Counted from the first letter of the stretch, positions 9,070-18,341 are shown. The stretch is DNA of 64,000 bases from Verticiella alkaliphila (GCF_018904615.1 NZ_JADCNH010000003.1:62001-126000); one strand, 5' to 3'. A program made the numbers and translations. The notes: generated by a model not told the origin, from the sequence alone.

Positions 9070-9744
9070 ATGCCTGCACTGCGCCGCCACCAGCTGGCTC
9101 GCCTGACGCCGCAGAGCTGGCAGGCCTTGCTGACCCGTGCCTGGGACAACGAGGCACGGGCTTGCCTGACGCATTGGGCGACGCACGGGCTGCCGCTCGT
9201 CGTCACCGTGCAAAGGGCCATCCAACCGGGTGAGGTGGCACTGGGCCTGCCGGCGCCGTGGTGCTGGGGCCGGCGGCGCATCGCGCTTCAGGTGGCCAAG
9301 GCCGCCATCGAATCCCTGGACACCTGCCCGCCATTGCACGCGCTCGCGCACACGTTCCCGGACCGGGCACCCAGCTGGCAGCCGCTCATCGCCGCGCTGG
9401 ATTCGCTGCACGCGCAGGCCCACGTCTACGGCAGCCATGCCTGGCAACACCTGACCGGGCTGGACTACGTCCATGCCGAGTCCGACCTTGATCTCTGGGT
9501 GGGCGTGGCCGGCGAGGATCACGCCGATGCCGTGGCCGCGGCCCTTGGCAGCGCAAGCCCGCCCGGCCTGCGCTGCGATGGCGAGCTCGTGTTCCCCGCG
9601 GGCGCAGCCGTCAATGCGCGCGAGTGGCAGACGTGGCGAGAGGGGCGGGCCCGCAGCCTGCTGGTGCGCGAGCTCAACGGTGCGAGCCTGTGCACCGCCG
9701 CAACCTTCGCCGCCACGCCGACCACCCCGCAGGAATCCGCATGA
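9070..9744 (+). CDS. mdcG: Malonate decarboxylase holo-ACP synthase (phosphoribosyl-dephospho-CoA transferase)
   Basis: Transfers the triphosphoribosyl-dephospho-CoA group to the serine of apo-MdcC. The 224-residue protein has an ESDLDLWV motif near residue 137, the acidic nucleotidyltransferase signature of this family, and an N-terminal segment with RRHQLARL. Follows mdcE by 7 bases. Its stop overlaps the mdcB start as ATGA. Confidence 0.9.
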   Translation: MPALRRHQLARLTPQSWQALLTRAWDNEARACLTHWATHGLPLVVTVQRAIQPGEVALGLPAPWCWGRRRIALQVAKAAIESLDTCPPLHALAHTFPDRAPSWQPLIAALDSLHAQAHVYGSHAWQHLTGLDYVHAESDLDLWVGVAGEDHADAVAAALGSASPPGLRCDGELVFPAGAAVNAREWQTWREGRARSLLVRELNGASLCTAATFAATPTTPQESA

Positions 9745-10700
9745 CCGCTCACGCCCGCCGCACGCCGCCTCACGCCTTTGCTGCGAAGGCTGCTGTCCAT
9801 CGGCTGGACGCCCGCGCGCTTGGCCATGCCGCCGTGCTGGCGCTCTACGACGAACTGGCGCTGGCGCCCAAGCCGGGCCTCGTCTCCTTCGAGGATGCTG
9901 GCAGTCACGGCGACATGGATGCGCATACGTTCATGCGCAGTCTCTTCACCTTGCGGCACGACTTCGTGCGTCTGGCGCGGCTGGGCGAAACCGGTGCGGC
10001 GTTCGCCGAACTCAAGGCGTGCGGCATCGCCGCAGAGACCCGCATGCTCGCGGCCACGGGCGGGGTCAACACGCACCGCGGTGCGATCTTCACCCTGGGC
10101 CTGCTGTGCGCGAGCGCGGGCGCCTTGGGTCGGGCTGACATGCCTTTGCAGGCACATCGGCTGCGCGAAACCTTGCAACGGCGATGGGGGCCGGCCCTGG
10201 CGGCCAAGGCCGCGCAGACGAGCCTGCTGCCCGGCGGCCAAGCCGCGCGGCGCCACGGCTTGCGCGGGGCTGCGGCCGAAGCCGCGGCAGGGTTCCCGGT
10301 GCTGTTCGAGGTGGCAGCACCGACGCTGGCGCGCGGCCTTGCGCGTGGCGACTCGCCACAGCACGCCCGCGTGGACACGTTGTTCGCCGTGATGGCCGAG
10401 CTGGACGACAGCAACCTCGTGCATCGCGGCGGCATGGCAGCGCTGCGCGACGTGCAAGGCGCTGCCCGCGAGTTCATGGCCGCCGGCGGCGCCGCAGCGC
10501 CAGGGGGCATCGCACGCGCACGCACCCTGCACCACGCACTCATGGCTCGACGGTTGTCCCCCGGCGGCGCGGCTGACCTGCTGGCCGCCGCCTGCTGGCT
10601 GGCCCGTATCGGTGCCCTGCCCGCCCCCGCCGCGGCGATGCGACCCGAGGCGGCCAACGCCACGCTCGCCGGTGCGCCGCTCGCCACGGTGACGCCATGA
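9741..10700 (+). CDS. mdcB: Triphosphoribosyl-dephospho-CoA synthase
   Basis: Makes the prosthetic-group precursor from ATP and dephospho-CoA (CitG/MdcB family). The 319-residue product contains APKPGLVSFEDAGSHGDMD near residue 38, the family's nucleotide-site signature, and GGVNTHRGAIF near residue 97. The start at 9741 was preferred over the longer upstream frame because it overlaps the mdcG stop. Its own stop overlaps mdcH as ATGA. Confidence 0.92.
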   Translation: MTAHARRTPPHAFAAKAAVHRLDARALGHAAVLALYDELALAPKPGLVSFEDAGSHGDMDAHTFMRSLFTLRHDFVRLARLGETGAAFAELKACGIAAETRMLAATGGVNTHRGAIFTLGLLCASAGALGRADMPLQAHRLRETLQRRWGPALAAKAAQTSLLPGGQAARRHGLRGAAAEAAAGFPVLFEVAAPTLARGLARGDSPQHARVDTLFAVMAELDDSNLVHRGGMAALRDVQGAAREFMAAGGAAAPGGIARARTLHHALMARRLSPGGAADLLAAACWLARIGALPAPAAAMRPEAANATLAGAPLATVTP

Positions 10701-11602
10701 GTCTGGGCCTGATGTTCTCCGGCCAGGGCGCACAACACGCCGGCATGCTTGCCTGGCTGCAGCCCGACCCGGTGCTGGACGCGCTCGCCGACGTCGTCGG
10801 CGACGATTGGCGCGAGCATCTGAACGACCCGGACTGGGCAGGCCGCAATGGCATTGCACAAGCTGTGTTGACCGCGACCGCGCTGGCCGCTTGGCGGCAA
10901 CTGGCGGACGCCCTCCCCACACCTGCGGCCGTGGCTGGCTACAGCGTGGGCGAAGTCGCGGCCTTCGCGGCCGCAGGCGTCTTCGACACGGCCACCGCCC
11001 TGTGGCTGGTGCAGCGGCGGGCAGCATGGATGGAGCGCGATGCCTCGGCACACCCGGCCGTGATGGTGGGCATCACAGGCCTGACACGCGAGCGCATCGA
11101 GGCTACCTGCAAGGCCACCGATCTGGTCATCGCCATTCACAATGGCCCTGACAGCGTGGTCGCGGCAGGTCCGCTCGCGCACGTCCAGGCCGCTATTGAG
11201 CGCGTGAGCACCCAGGGCGGACGTGCCGTCCAGCTCAACGTCAACGTGGCCTCGCACACGCCCTACCTCGCAGACGCCGCGCGGGACTTCGCCGCGGACC
11301 TCGCCGCCGTCACCTTTTCTCGCCCTGGCCCCGTCCTTTTCACCAATGCCGCAGGCCGTGTGCGCCAGCCGGACGAACTGCAGGCGGCGCTGGCCCGCCA
11401 GCTCGATCACCCGGTGCAGTGGGATGCCTGCCTGGACGGCCTGGCCTCTCGCCGACTGCGCTGCGTGCTGGAGATCGGCCCTGGGCAGGCCCTGGCACGG
11501 ATGTGGAATGCACGCTATCCAGACGTGCCCGCCCGTTCGGTGGACGAATTCCAGACGCGCCAGGGTATCCTCGACTGGGTGGCGCGCTGGCACGACGCGT
11601 GA
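10697..11602 (+). CDS. mdcH: Malonyl-CoA:ACP transacylase of malonate decarboxylase (epsilon subunit)
   Basis: Loads the first malonyl group on the carrier subunit. GQGAQ at residues 9-13 and the active-site GYSVGE, with Ser83, are typical of malonyl-CoA:ACP transacylases; the His partner is in VASHTPYL. At 301 residues it is of normal size. It closes the operon; peptide deformylase starts 57 bases later and looks separate. No malonate permease (mdcF or madLM type) follows. Confidence 0.92.
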   Translation: MSLGLMFSGQGAQHAGMLAWLQPDPVLDALADVVGDDWREHLNDPDWAGRNGIAQAVLTATALAAWRQLADALPTPAAVAGYSVGEVAAFAAAGVFDTATALWLVQRRAAWMERDASAHPAVMVGITGLTRERIEATCKATDLVIAIHNGPDSVVAAGPLAHVQAAIERVSTQGGRAVQLNVNVASHTPYLADAARDFAADLAAVTFSRPGPVLFTNAAGRVRQPDELQAALARQLDHPVQWDACLDGLASRRLRCVLEIGPGQALARMWNARYPDVPARSVDEFQTRQGILDWVARWHDA

Positions 11603-11658
11603 TGCCGCCCCGCCTCTGCTAGAGTGGCAGATCCCTGCCCTTCCCACCTCGCGCTCCC

Positions 11659-12186
11659 ATGAACCGTGACATCGTCAAGATGGGTGACACCCGTCTCCTG
11701 CAGACCGCCGACCCGGTCACCGATTTCGATACGCCCGCGCTGCGCGCGCTCGTGACCGACATGTTCGACACCATGCGCGAGGAAGGCGGTGTGGGGCTGG
11801 CCGCGCCACAGATCGGCGTGGGGCTGCAGGTGATGGTGTTCGGGTTCGGACGCAGCGAACGCTATCCCGACGCCCTGCCCGTGCCGGAAACGGTCCTCAT
11901 CAACCCGGAATTCACCGTGCTGTCCGACGTGATGGAGGACGGCTGGGAGGGTTGCCTGTCGATCCCCGGCCTGCGTGGCCTGGTGCCACGCCACGCGAGT
12001 ATTCGCTATACGGGCTTCGATGCCCAGGGCGAGCGCATCGTGTGCGACGCGCACGGCTTTCATGCCCGCGTGGTGCAGCACGAACACGATCACCTCATCG
12101 GCCGGCTCTACCCATCGCGCATCGTGGACTTCGGCAAGTTCGGCTTCACGGACGTGCTGTTTCCCGAACTGGCCGGCAAGCGCTAG
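11659..12186 (+). CDS. def: Peptide deformylase
   Basis: Metalloenzyme that removes the formyl group from new proteins. All three motifs are present: [10 protein letters not shown] at 44-53, EGCLSIPG at 97-104 with metal ligand Cys99, and QHEHDHLIG at 140-148 with ligands His141 and His145 and catalytic Glu142. Length 175. It is not beside fmt, so this may be a second copy; that is inference. Confidence 0.95.
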   Translation: MNRDIVKMGDTRLLQTADPVTDFDTPALRALVTDMFDTMREEGGVGLAAPQIGVGLQVMVFGFGRSERYPDALPVPETVLINPEFTVLSDVMEDGWEGCLSIPGLRGLVPRHASIRYTGFDAQGERIVCDAHGFHARVVQHEHDHLIGRLYPSRIVDFGKFGFTDVLFPELAGKR

Positions 12187-12193
12187 CGCCGGC

Positions 12194-12538
12194 ATGGCCG
12201 TGCTGCACACCCCCGATGGCCGCTACATCGTCGTGCGCGGCCGCCTGTGGCGCGCGGCGAATCCCCATTTGCCTGAGGCCGAGCGGCAACGTCTCGTTCA
12301 TGAACTCATGACAGCGCGCCGGGCAGTCAAGACGGCACGTGGCCATCATGATGCGGATGCCGAAGCACAAGCCCATGCGACGGTAGACCGCGTCAAGCAT
12401 GCGCTCGGCGAGCGCGGCGCGCCGTGGTGGGACGATGGCGCGCCGGACCTCAACCGCCACATGGCCCGCAACACGCCGTATGCCGCGTGGTACGCGGCGC
12501 ACGTCGACGGCCCTGCCGAGTCGGCCAAGGCCCCCTAA
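12194..12538 (+). CDS. Conserved hypothetical protein, 114 residues
   Basis: Small cytoplasmic protein without signal or membrane segment. It opens with VLHTPDGRYIVVRGRLWRA and ends with an RHMARNTPYAAWYAAHV-like block, which I recognise from short uncharacterised proteins of Burkholderiales and rhizobia. The middle is helical and charged. It starts 7 bases after the deformylase stop, suggesting co-transcription, and converges with the aminotransferase gene only 3 bases away. No function is known to me. Confidence 0.7.
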   Translation: MAVLHTPDGRYIVVRGRLWRAANPHLPEAERQRLVHELMTARRAVKTARGHHDADAEAQAHATVDRVKHALGERGAPWWDDGAPDLNRHMARNTPYAAWYAAHVDGPAESAKAP

Positions 12539-12541
12539 CGA

Positions 12542-13747
12542 TCAGCCGCCCACGCTCTGCCGCAGGGCCACGCCCAGGCGGCGGATGCCGTCTTCGATCT
12601 TGGCTTCGTCGGCCGTGGCAAAGCTCAGACGCAGGGTGCTGTTGTCCGGGTTCTCGGCAAAGAACGGCGCGCCCGGCACGAAGGCCACGCCCTGCTCGAT
12701 CGCCTGGCGCGCCAGCACGGCGGCGTCGGCCAGTGCGCCGTTCGCGCCGGTCAGGCTCACCCAGAAGAAGAGACCCCCATCGGGACGCGTGAACGTGATG
12801 GCGTCGCCCAGTTCGCGGCGCAGCGCCGCATCCATGACATCGCGTCGCTTGGCGTAGACCGCGCGCACCTTGGCCAGGGTATCGGGCATGCGACCCGTGG
12901 CGAGGTAATTGGCCGCGGTCACCTGCGCAAAAGTGCTGGTGTGCGCATCGCTGAACTGCTTGCACATGACGGACTTGGCCAGCAGCTCGGCCGGGCCGAT
13001 CATCCAGCCAATGCGCAGCCCCGGGCTCAGCACCTTGCTGAGCGATCCGCAGTAGACGAGATGCTCGCGGCTGCCGGGCACGTCCTTGGACAAGGCCATG
13101 ATGGACGGCGGCGGAGCCTTGTCGAAATACAGGTCGCCGTACGGATCATCCTCGACGATGAGCGTGCCGTACTTCACGGCGAGCTCCAGCACGCGGCGGC
13201 GGCGCTCGGCGTTCAGCGTGGCGCCGCTCGGATTGCCGAAGGTCGGGATGAGGTACACGAGCTTGGGCTTGTGCTGGACGATCAGGCGCTCGAGCTCGTC
13301 CACGCGCACGCCTTCCCCATCGACCGGCGCGCTCACCAGATCCGCGCCATAGAGGCGGAAGCACTGGATGGTGGCGAGAAACGTCGGGCCTTCGACGATG
13401 ACCTTGTCTCCCGGGGAGATGAGCGTCTTGCCGATGAGATCCAGGGCCTGCTGGCTGCCGGTGGTGACGATGAGCCCATCGGGGGCCACGTCCACGCCCT
13501 TGCCATCCATGAAGTGGGCGATCTGCGCCCGCAGGGGATCGAAGCCTTCCGTGGCGCCGTACTGCAGCGCAAGCCCGGGATTCTCTGCCAAGGCTGCCTC
13601 GGACGCCTCGCGCAGGCCGTCCACGTCGAACAGCGCGGCATCCGGAAAGCCGCCGGCAAAGCTGATGATGCCCGGCTTGCCGAGGAGCTTGAAGAGTTCC
13701 CGGATGGCGGAAGTCGAGACGTTGTCGAGACGCGAGGCGAATTGCAT
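12542..13747 (-). CDS. PLP-dependent aminotransferase, class I/II (2-aminoadipate/aromatic type)
   Basis: Fold-type I aminotransferase of 401 residues, in the group that includes LysN (2-aminoadipate) and other broad-range transaminases without a MocR DNA-binding domain. Visible landmarks are QYGATEG at 62-68, GNPSG at 171-175, EDDPYGDLYF at 199-208, and the Schiff-base Lys238 in GSLSKVLSPGLRIGW. No neighbour identifies the substrate. Confidence 0.88.
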   Translation of the reverse strand: MQFASRLDNVSTSAIRELFKLLGKPGIISFAGGFPDAALFDVDGLREASEAALAENPGLALQYGATEGFDPLRAQIAHFMDGKGVDVAPDGLIVTTGSQQALDLIGKTLISPGDKVIVEGPTFLATIQCFRLYGADLVSAPVDGEGVRVDELERLIVQHKPKLVYLIPTFGNPSGATLNAERRRRVLELAVKYGTLIVEDDPYGDLYFDKAPPPSIMALSKDVPGSREHLVYCGSLSKVLSPGLRIGWMIGPAELLAKSVMCKQFSDAHTSTFAQVTAANYLATGRMPDTLAKVRAVYAKRRDVMDAALRRELGDAITFTRPDGGLFFWVSLTGANGALADAAVLARQAIEQGVAFVPGAPFFAENPDNSTLRLSFATADEAKIEDGIRRLGVALRQSVGG

Positions 13748-13911
13748 GACGAAGTCCTGAGAAACGAGGAGCCGCGCCGAGTCAAGGCCACCGCGCGGTA
13801 GAGCCGCCTAGTGTAAGCGCACGCTGGACCACCCTGGGGTTTTCACGGAGCCAGCGGCTCGGCGCCAGAGAGCGGAGTGCCAGATCTCAAGAAACATCTC
13901 ATAAATTTTAC

Positions 13912-13944
13912 TTGCCAGCCGGTAAGCTCATCGGCATCATGCCG
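13912..13944 (+). promoter_or_regulatory. Candidate porin promoter with overlapping palindrome
   Basis: TTGCCA (13912-13917) and CATCAT (13935-13940) are 17 bases apart, a weak sigma-70-like pair. The -10 sits in a perfect palindrome CGGCAT-C-ATGCCG (13932-13944) followed by six A residues. It lies about 90 bases upstream of the porin start and may be a repressor site. The remainder of the 287-base gap shows nothing further. Confidence 0.35.
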
Positions 13945-14034
13945 AAAAAAATGCGAGCGACGCAAACGCCCGCGAAGTCTGCCCGGCGCCAATAACCGGT
14001 GATGGGCCATTTCCCCGGATGGAGACAATCCTCG

Positions 14035-15216
14035 ATGTACAAGAAGATCCCTTCACTCGCCGCCTTGTGTCTGCTGAGCGCAGCCGCACAGGCGCAAAGC
14101 TCAGTCACGCTCTATGGTGTCGTCGATGTGGCCGTCGGGCACACGTCTGAATCGTCTGGCGTCGACGTGCCCGGCGGCACCCGCGTCCTGGCGTCGCGCC
14201 AGAGCGCCACGCGCATGGACTCCGGCGTATCAGCCGGCTCCCGTTTCGGTCTGCGCGGCGTCGAAGACCTGGGCGGCGGCCTGCAGGCGAAGTTCCAGCT
14301 CGAATCGGGCTTCAACGTGAACAACGGTGCCAGCACCCAGGGCGGCCTGCTCTTTGGCCGGATGGCGTACGTGGGCCTCGCTGGCAAGCACTGGTCGCTC
14401 ACCGGCGGCCGTCAGCTCACGCCCATGAACAACGCTGCGGTGGCGTCCATGGCGCTGCCCGGCGGCTACTGGGGCGCCATCAGTGGCGCGGTGACGGGCA
14501 GCTACGAACCGGTGGGCGCCACTCCGGGCGGCGGCGCCTTCCAGACCGGCACGCGCGCCGACAACTCGGTGCTCTTCACGTACACGCTTGGCCCTGTCAC
14601 GGCGAACACGATGGTCGCGGGCGGCAACCAGAATTCGCAAGGCACGGGCCGCTACGGCGCCTTCGTGCTGGGCTACGCCGATGGCCCCCTCAAGCTCAAC
14701 GCCGGCGTCTCGCGCATGCGCCAGAACCGGGAGCAGGTGATCGATCCCGACCGCGCCGAATGGCAGACCACCTGGCTGCTGGGCGGCTCCTACGACTTCG
14801 GCGTGGCGACGCTCTACACCGGTTTCTCGCAGTTCAACCCCCGCAAGGACACGTCCAACCTGAGCCCGGTTGCCACGGTGGGCGCGGCCGGCGCATCGGT
14901 CAACGCCTTCACCTGGGAACGCAGCCGGATCGCCTGGGTGGGCGCGAAGATTCCGCTGGCCGGCGGCAACCTGCTTGCCCAGGTCAGCCGGCACACCTAC
15001 AAGTATCAGGACAACGACGACGGCCGCTCGACCACGCTGGGCGTCGCCTACGACTACCCGCTGTCCAAGCGGACCGCGGTCTACGCAAGCTACGGCCAAG
15101 TCAGCAACAACGACCGCGCCCGCACGCCGCTCTTCTCGGCCATTCCGGCGGTGTCCCCGTTCGGCTACGGCTCAGATCTGCGCGGGGTGTCCGTCGGCAT
15201 GCGCCACACGTTCTGA
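14035..15216 (+). CDS. Outer-membrane porin, Burkholderia/Bordetella general type
   Basis: Trimeric general-diffusion porin (Gram-negative porin family) of 393 residues. Signal peptide at 1-20 ends AQA before QSSVTLYGVVD, the usual mature start. Alternating beta strands and Gly-rich loops follow, SRFGLRG and GLQAKFQLESGF are in the first strands, and the chain ends in a C-terminal Phe (MRHTF), the outer-membrane sorting signal. The start at 14035 has GGAGA upstream; an ATG 36 bases earlier would put extra residues before the signal peptide. Confidence 0.93.
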   Translation: MYKKIPSLAALCLLSAAAQAQSSVTLYGVVDVAVGHTSESSGVDVPGGTRVLASRQSATRMDSGVSAGSRFGLRGVEDLGGGLQAKFQLESGFNVNNGASTQGGLLFGRMAYVGLAGKHWSLTGGRQLTPMNNAAVASMALPGGYWGAISGAVTGSYEPVGATPGGGAFQTGTRADNSVLFTYTLGPVTANTMVAGGNQNSQGTGRYGAFVLGYADGPLKLNAGVSRMRQNREQVIDPDRAEWQTTWLLGGSYDFGVATLYTGFSQFNPRKDTSNLSPVATVGAAGASVNAFTWERSRIAWVGAKIPLAGGNLLAQVSRHTYKYQDNDDGRSTTLGVAYDYPLSKRTAVYASYGQVSNNDRARTPLFSAIPAVSPFGYGSDLRGVSVGMRHTF

Positions 15217-15244
15217 CGCGCAGGGCCTGAACGCCAGGCGCGTC
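15215..15244 (+). terminator. Hairpin after porin gene
   Basis: GACGCGC pairs with GCGCGTC around an inner GGC/GCC pair, beginning in the porin stop codon. A run of T is lacking (TTCGCG follows), so it is a weak intrinsic terminator or an mRNA-stabilising stem. Confidence 0.4.
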
Positions 15245-15290
15245 TTCGCGCGGCTGGCGTCACCCGCACGGTTCGCGGCATCATGTCGAC

Positions 15291-15698
15291 ATGCATGCCG
15301 CCTCCCACCCCGACATCTGGCTCGTCTACGACGGCGAATGCCCGGTGTGTCGCAGCTATGTCCAGCACGTGCGCTTGAAGCAGGCCGCGGGCCAACTACA
15401 TCTGGTCGATGCGCGCGAGCCCAGTGCGCTGCGCGAAGAGATCCGCGCGGCAGGCTTGCAGCTCGATGAAGGCATCGTGCTCAAGATCGGCCCGCAGCTG
15501 TATCACGGCGCCGATGCCGCGCATCGGCTGTCGCTGATGACCACGACGAGCGGCGTCTTCAATCGGTTCAATGCGCGGCTCTTTGCGTCGCCGCGCGTCG
15601 CCCGTCTGGCCTACCCCGTCCTGCGGGCCGGGCGCAATGCCCTGCTTCGCCTGTTGGGGATCGGCCGTATCGATGCGGATCGCCGCGGGGATCGCTGA
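15291..15698 (+). CDS. DCC-family (DUF393) thiol-disulfide-like protein
   Basis: 135-residue member of the DCC1-like family. The signature YDGECPVC at residues 13-20 has the DxxCxxC arrangement, a thioredoxin-like redox motif. A later VDAREP and a LSLMTTTSGVFNR block also fit the family. No signal peptide, so it is predicted cytoplasmic. The physiological role is unknown. Confidence 0.85.
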   Translation: MHAASHPDIWLVYDGECPVCRSYVQHVRLKQAAGQLHLVDAREPSALREEIRAAGLQLDEGIVLKIGPQLYHGADAAHRLSLMTTTSGVFNRFNARLFASPRVARLAYPVLRAGRNALLRLLGIGRIDADRRGDR

Positions 15699-15744
15699 TG
15701 CCGCCTCTCGCGACGCCCCGGCAAGCGTCAACGCGGCGTCACGC

Positions 15745-17079
15745 TCAGAACGTCGCCTGCGGCAGTTCCTTGGTGGTGAAAACCAGAGAGACCTTGGCGT
15801 CTTCCGGAATGGGTGGCAGCGTGGCGTCCCACGCCGACCAGGCCTCGCGCAGCTCCGCCAGGCGCTCGGGCTGACGCTCGCGCAGGTTGGCCCGCTCGCG
15901 CGGGTCCTCGGCCACATTGAAGAGATACTCGATGCCATCGACCTGCAGATACTTCCAGTCGCCACGCAACAGCGCCCGCTGGTTGCGGTGCTTCATGCGC
16001 CAGCACAGGTCGCGCTGTGGCTGCCATTGCGCATCCGCGAAGGCCGGCACCAAGCTCATGCCGTCGAGCGGGTAATCCGGGTGCGCCGCGACGCCGGCAG
16101 CATCGAGGAAGGTGGCAGCCCAGTCCATGGTGAGATTGGGCAGCTCGCTCACCGTGCCCGCCGGGATGCGGGCTGGCCAGCGCGCCACGAGCGGCACGCG
16201 GATGCCGCCCTCGAGCAGATCCATCTTCTGGCCCACGAAGGGCCAATTGTTCGAATAGCGCTCGCCGCCGTTGTCGCTCGTGAAGACGATCAGCGTGTTC
16301 TCGGTCATGCCCTGACGCTCGAGCGCATCGATCACCCAGCCGATGCCCTCGTCCATGTGGTGGATCATGCGCTGGTAGACGGCAAGCGAGCCACCGTCGA
16401 TGTGCTTGCCGATACCGGCGATGCGCCGGGATTCCTCGGCGTCGTCTCGGGTGAGCCACGGCCAGTGCGGCGCACTGTAGTGCAGGCTCAACAGGAACGG
16501 CTTGTCGGCCGACTGGCGCTCGACGAAGTCCACGGCACGCCGGCTCAGGAGGTCCGTCAGGTAGCCCTCTTCCTGGTGTTCTGTCTCGTTGACCCAGAAG
16601 TCCGGCCGCCCGCGCGGATCGCAGTGCGCGAAGTAATCGGCGCCGCCCGCGTGAAAGCCATAGAACTCCTCGTAGCCGGACATGCGCGGGCCGAAGTGCG
16701 GGGGATAGCCCAGGTGCCACTTGCCCACCAGCGCCGTGGCGTAACCCGCGTCGCGCAGCAGCGAAGGCAGCGTCGGGTGGCTGGGCGGCAGCCCCAGTAC
16801 CTTGTCGCCGTGCACGCTCGGGATCGGCTCTTCGGCAGCCCCGCGCAAGCGATACTGCCAACGTCCCGTGGCCAACGCGAAGCGCGTGGGCGAGCACACG
16901 GCCGAGTTCGAATATCCACGCGTGAACCGCACGCCTTGCGCCGTCATGGCATCGAGGCGCGGCGACACATCCACCGGCTGGTTGGCCGCATCCCGTGCCC
17001 CCGTGCAACCGAGGTCGGCGTAGCCGAGATCGTCGGCGAGGATGAAGATCAGGTTGGGACGCGGGTCCACTGAGGGCAT
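15745..17079 (-). CDS. Sulfatase (Cys-type, formylglycine dependent)
   Basis: Sulfate-ester hydrolase of the alkaline-phosphatase superfamily, 444 residues. Metal site ADDLGY is at 15-20. The signature CSPTR at 62-66 followed by FALATGR places Cys62 as the residue to be converted to formylglycine, so a formylglycine-generating enzyme is needed; none is in the window. GKWHLG and FTSDNGGE complete the active site. No signal peptide is seen from the ATG at 17079, which has TGGAG upstream, so it is likely cytoplasmic unless a longer start is used. The substrate is unknown. Confidence 0.88.
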   Translation of the reverse strand: MPSVDPRPNLIFILADDLGYADLGCTGARDAANQPVDVSPRLDAMTAQGVRFTRGYSNSAVCSPTRFALATGRWQYRLRGAAEEPIPSVHGDKVLGLPPSHPTLPSLLRDAGYATALVGKWHLGYPPHFGPRMSGYEEFYGFHAGGADYFAHCDPRGRPDFWVNETEHQEEGYLTDLLSRRAVDFVERQSADKPFLLSLHYSAPHWPWLTRDDAEESRRIAGIGKHIDGGSLAVYQRMIHHMDEGIGWVIDALERQGMTENTLIVFTSDNGGERYSNNWPFVGQKMDLLEGGIRVPLVARWPARIPAGTVSELPNLTMDWAATFLDAAGVAAHPDYPLDGMSLVPAFADAQWQPQRDLCWRMKHRNQRALLRGDWKYLQVDGIEYLFNVAEDPRERANLRERQPERLAELREAWSAWDATLPPIPEDAKVSLVFTTKELPQATF

Positions 17080-17379
17080 GACAGTCTCCAGGCAAGGTGT
17101 CGAACAAGGCGCGCGCGAATGCAGGCCTTGCCTGCCGCACCGCGGTCGCCATCGTAACGCGGTCTTCCGCCCTGCAAGCGACATCATCCACACGTCGGTC
17201 CGCATGGAACGACCTCACCTCATGCCGTCCGCCGACACCCGGCACATCAATTGCTATAGGCCCCCGTCACATCCCCGGCGTGGGCCTGTGATAAAAGACG
17301 GAGTTCCCTGTCTGCGCGCGCCGCACCCGCGGGCTCGCGGTATCGGATTCCTGCTGCTGTCCAACCTCAAGAGACCCCC
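17080..17379. other. 300-base intergenic region upstream of exported methyltransferase
   Basis: Divergent control region between the sulfatase and methyltransferase-like genes. It holds an inverted repeat AGGCCC (17258-17263) / GGGCCT (17282-17287) directly before an A+T patch, GATAAAA (17290-17296), that could be a -10 element of the rightward gene. Nothing else recognisable. Confidence 0.3.
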
Positions 17380-18219
17380 ATGCAGACTGCCACTCTCCTT
17401 CGCCGCAAGTCCCTTCGCGTTGCACCGCTCTTTGCCGCGTCGCTGCTGGCCGCCGCCGCCTTTGCGGCTCCCGTGATGGCTGCCGCCCCCGATGCGGGTC
17501 AGGCGCAGTACGAGCCGCAGGTCGGCCAGGCGGGCAAGGACGTTGTCTGGGTGCCGACGCCGCAGGCCCTCGTGGACAAGATGCTCGACATGTCGCAGGC
17601 CAAGCCGGGTGATTTCGTCGTGGACCTGGGCTCTGGCGATGGCCGTACCGTGATCACCGCGGCCAAGCGCGGCATCACTGCGCATGGCGTGGAATTCAAC
17701 CCGGACATGGTCGCCCTGGCCGAGCGCAATGCCAAGGCGGCTGGCGTTGCCGACAAGGCGACGTTCACCGCTGGCGATCTCTTCCAGTACGACCTGTCCA
17801 AGGCCGACGTGATCACCATGTTCCTGCTGCCCTCGATCAACGAGCGCCTGAAGCCGGAACTGCTCAAGTTGAACCCGGGCACGCGCATCGTGGCCAACTC
17901 CTTCCGCATGGGCGACTGGACGCCGGATGAAGAGGCCACCGTGGGCGACGGCTGCACCAACTGGTGCACGGCGCTGCTGTGGATCGTGCCTGCCAACGTG
18001 GCGGGTAGCTGGTCGGTCGACGGCAAGACGCTCAAGCTCGAGCAGATCAATCAGGAGCTGACCGGCACGCTCGGCGACGCGGCCATCTCGGATGCCCGCA
18101 TGCTGGGCAACCAGATCTCCTTCACTGCCGATGGCAAGCGCTACACCGGCACGCTCGAAGACAAGGTGCTCAAGGGCACCGTCGAAGGCGGCGGCGCCTG
18201 GCACGCCACGCGCGCCTGA
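17380..18219 (+). CDS. Exported class I SAM-methyltransferase-like protein with C-terminal extra domain
   Basis: 279 residues. Residues 1-34 are a clear signal peptide (basic start, Ala/Leu core, VMA cleavage). Residues 55-190 carry the class I methyltransferase fold with motif I VDLGSGDGRT at 81-90 and an acidic turn in GVEFNPDM. Residues 205-279 (GSWSVDGKTLKL onward) look like a small beta-barrel add-on rich in short strands. SAM is not expected in the periplasm, so the protein may be a repurposed fold, or the N-terminus may act as an anchor. A terminator follows. Confidence 0.75.
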   Translation: MQTATLLRRKSLRVAPLFAASLLAAAAFAAPVMAAAPDAGQAQYEPQVGQAGKDVVWVPTPQALVDKMLDMSQAKPGDFVVDLGSGDGRTVITAAKRGITAHGVEFNPDMVALAERNAKAAGVADKATFTAGDLFQYDLSKADVITMFLLPSINERLKPELLKLNPGTRIVANSFRMGDWTPDEEATVGDGCTNWCTALLWIVPANVAGSWSVDGKTLKLEQINQELTGTLGDAAISDARMLGNQISFTADGKRYTGTLEDKVLKGTVEGGGAWHATRA

Positions 18220-18231
18220 CGGCGTAGCGAA

Positions 18232-18260
18232 CGGGCGGCATGACGCCGCCCGCTTTCCCT
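18232..18260 (+). terminator. Rho-independent terminator
   Basis: CGGGCGGC-ATGAC-GCCGCCCG is an 8-bp perfect stem with a 5-base loop followed by CTTTCCCT, 12 bases after the methyltransferase-like stop. Confidence 0.65.
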
Positions 18261-18341
18261 CGCGCGCTCAGGCGCGTTCTGCCTGAGCGCTCCCGGCGCC
18301 GGCGCGCTGTCGGCAGCCTCTCCTGTCCGTCGGTGCCGCCC

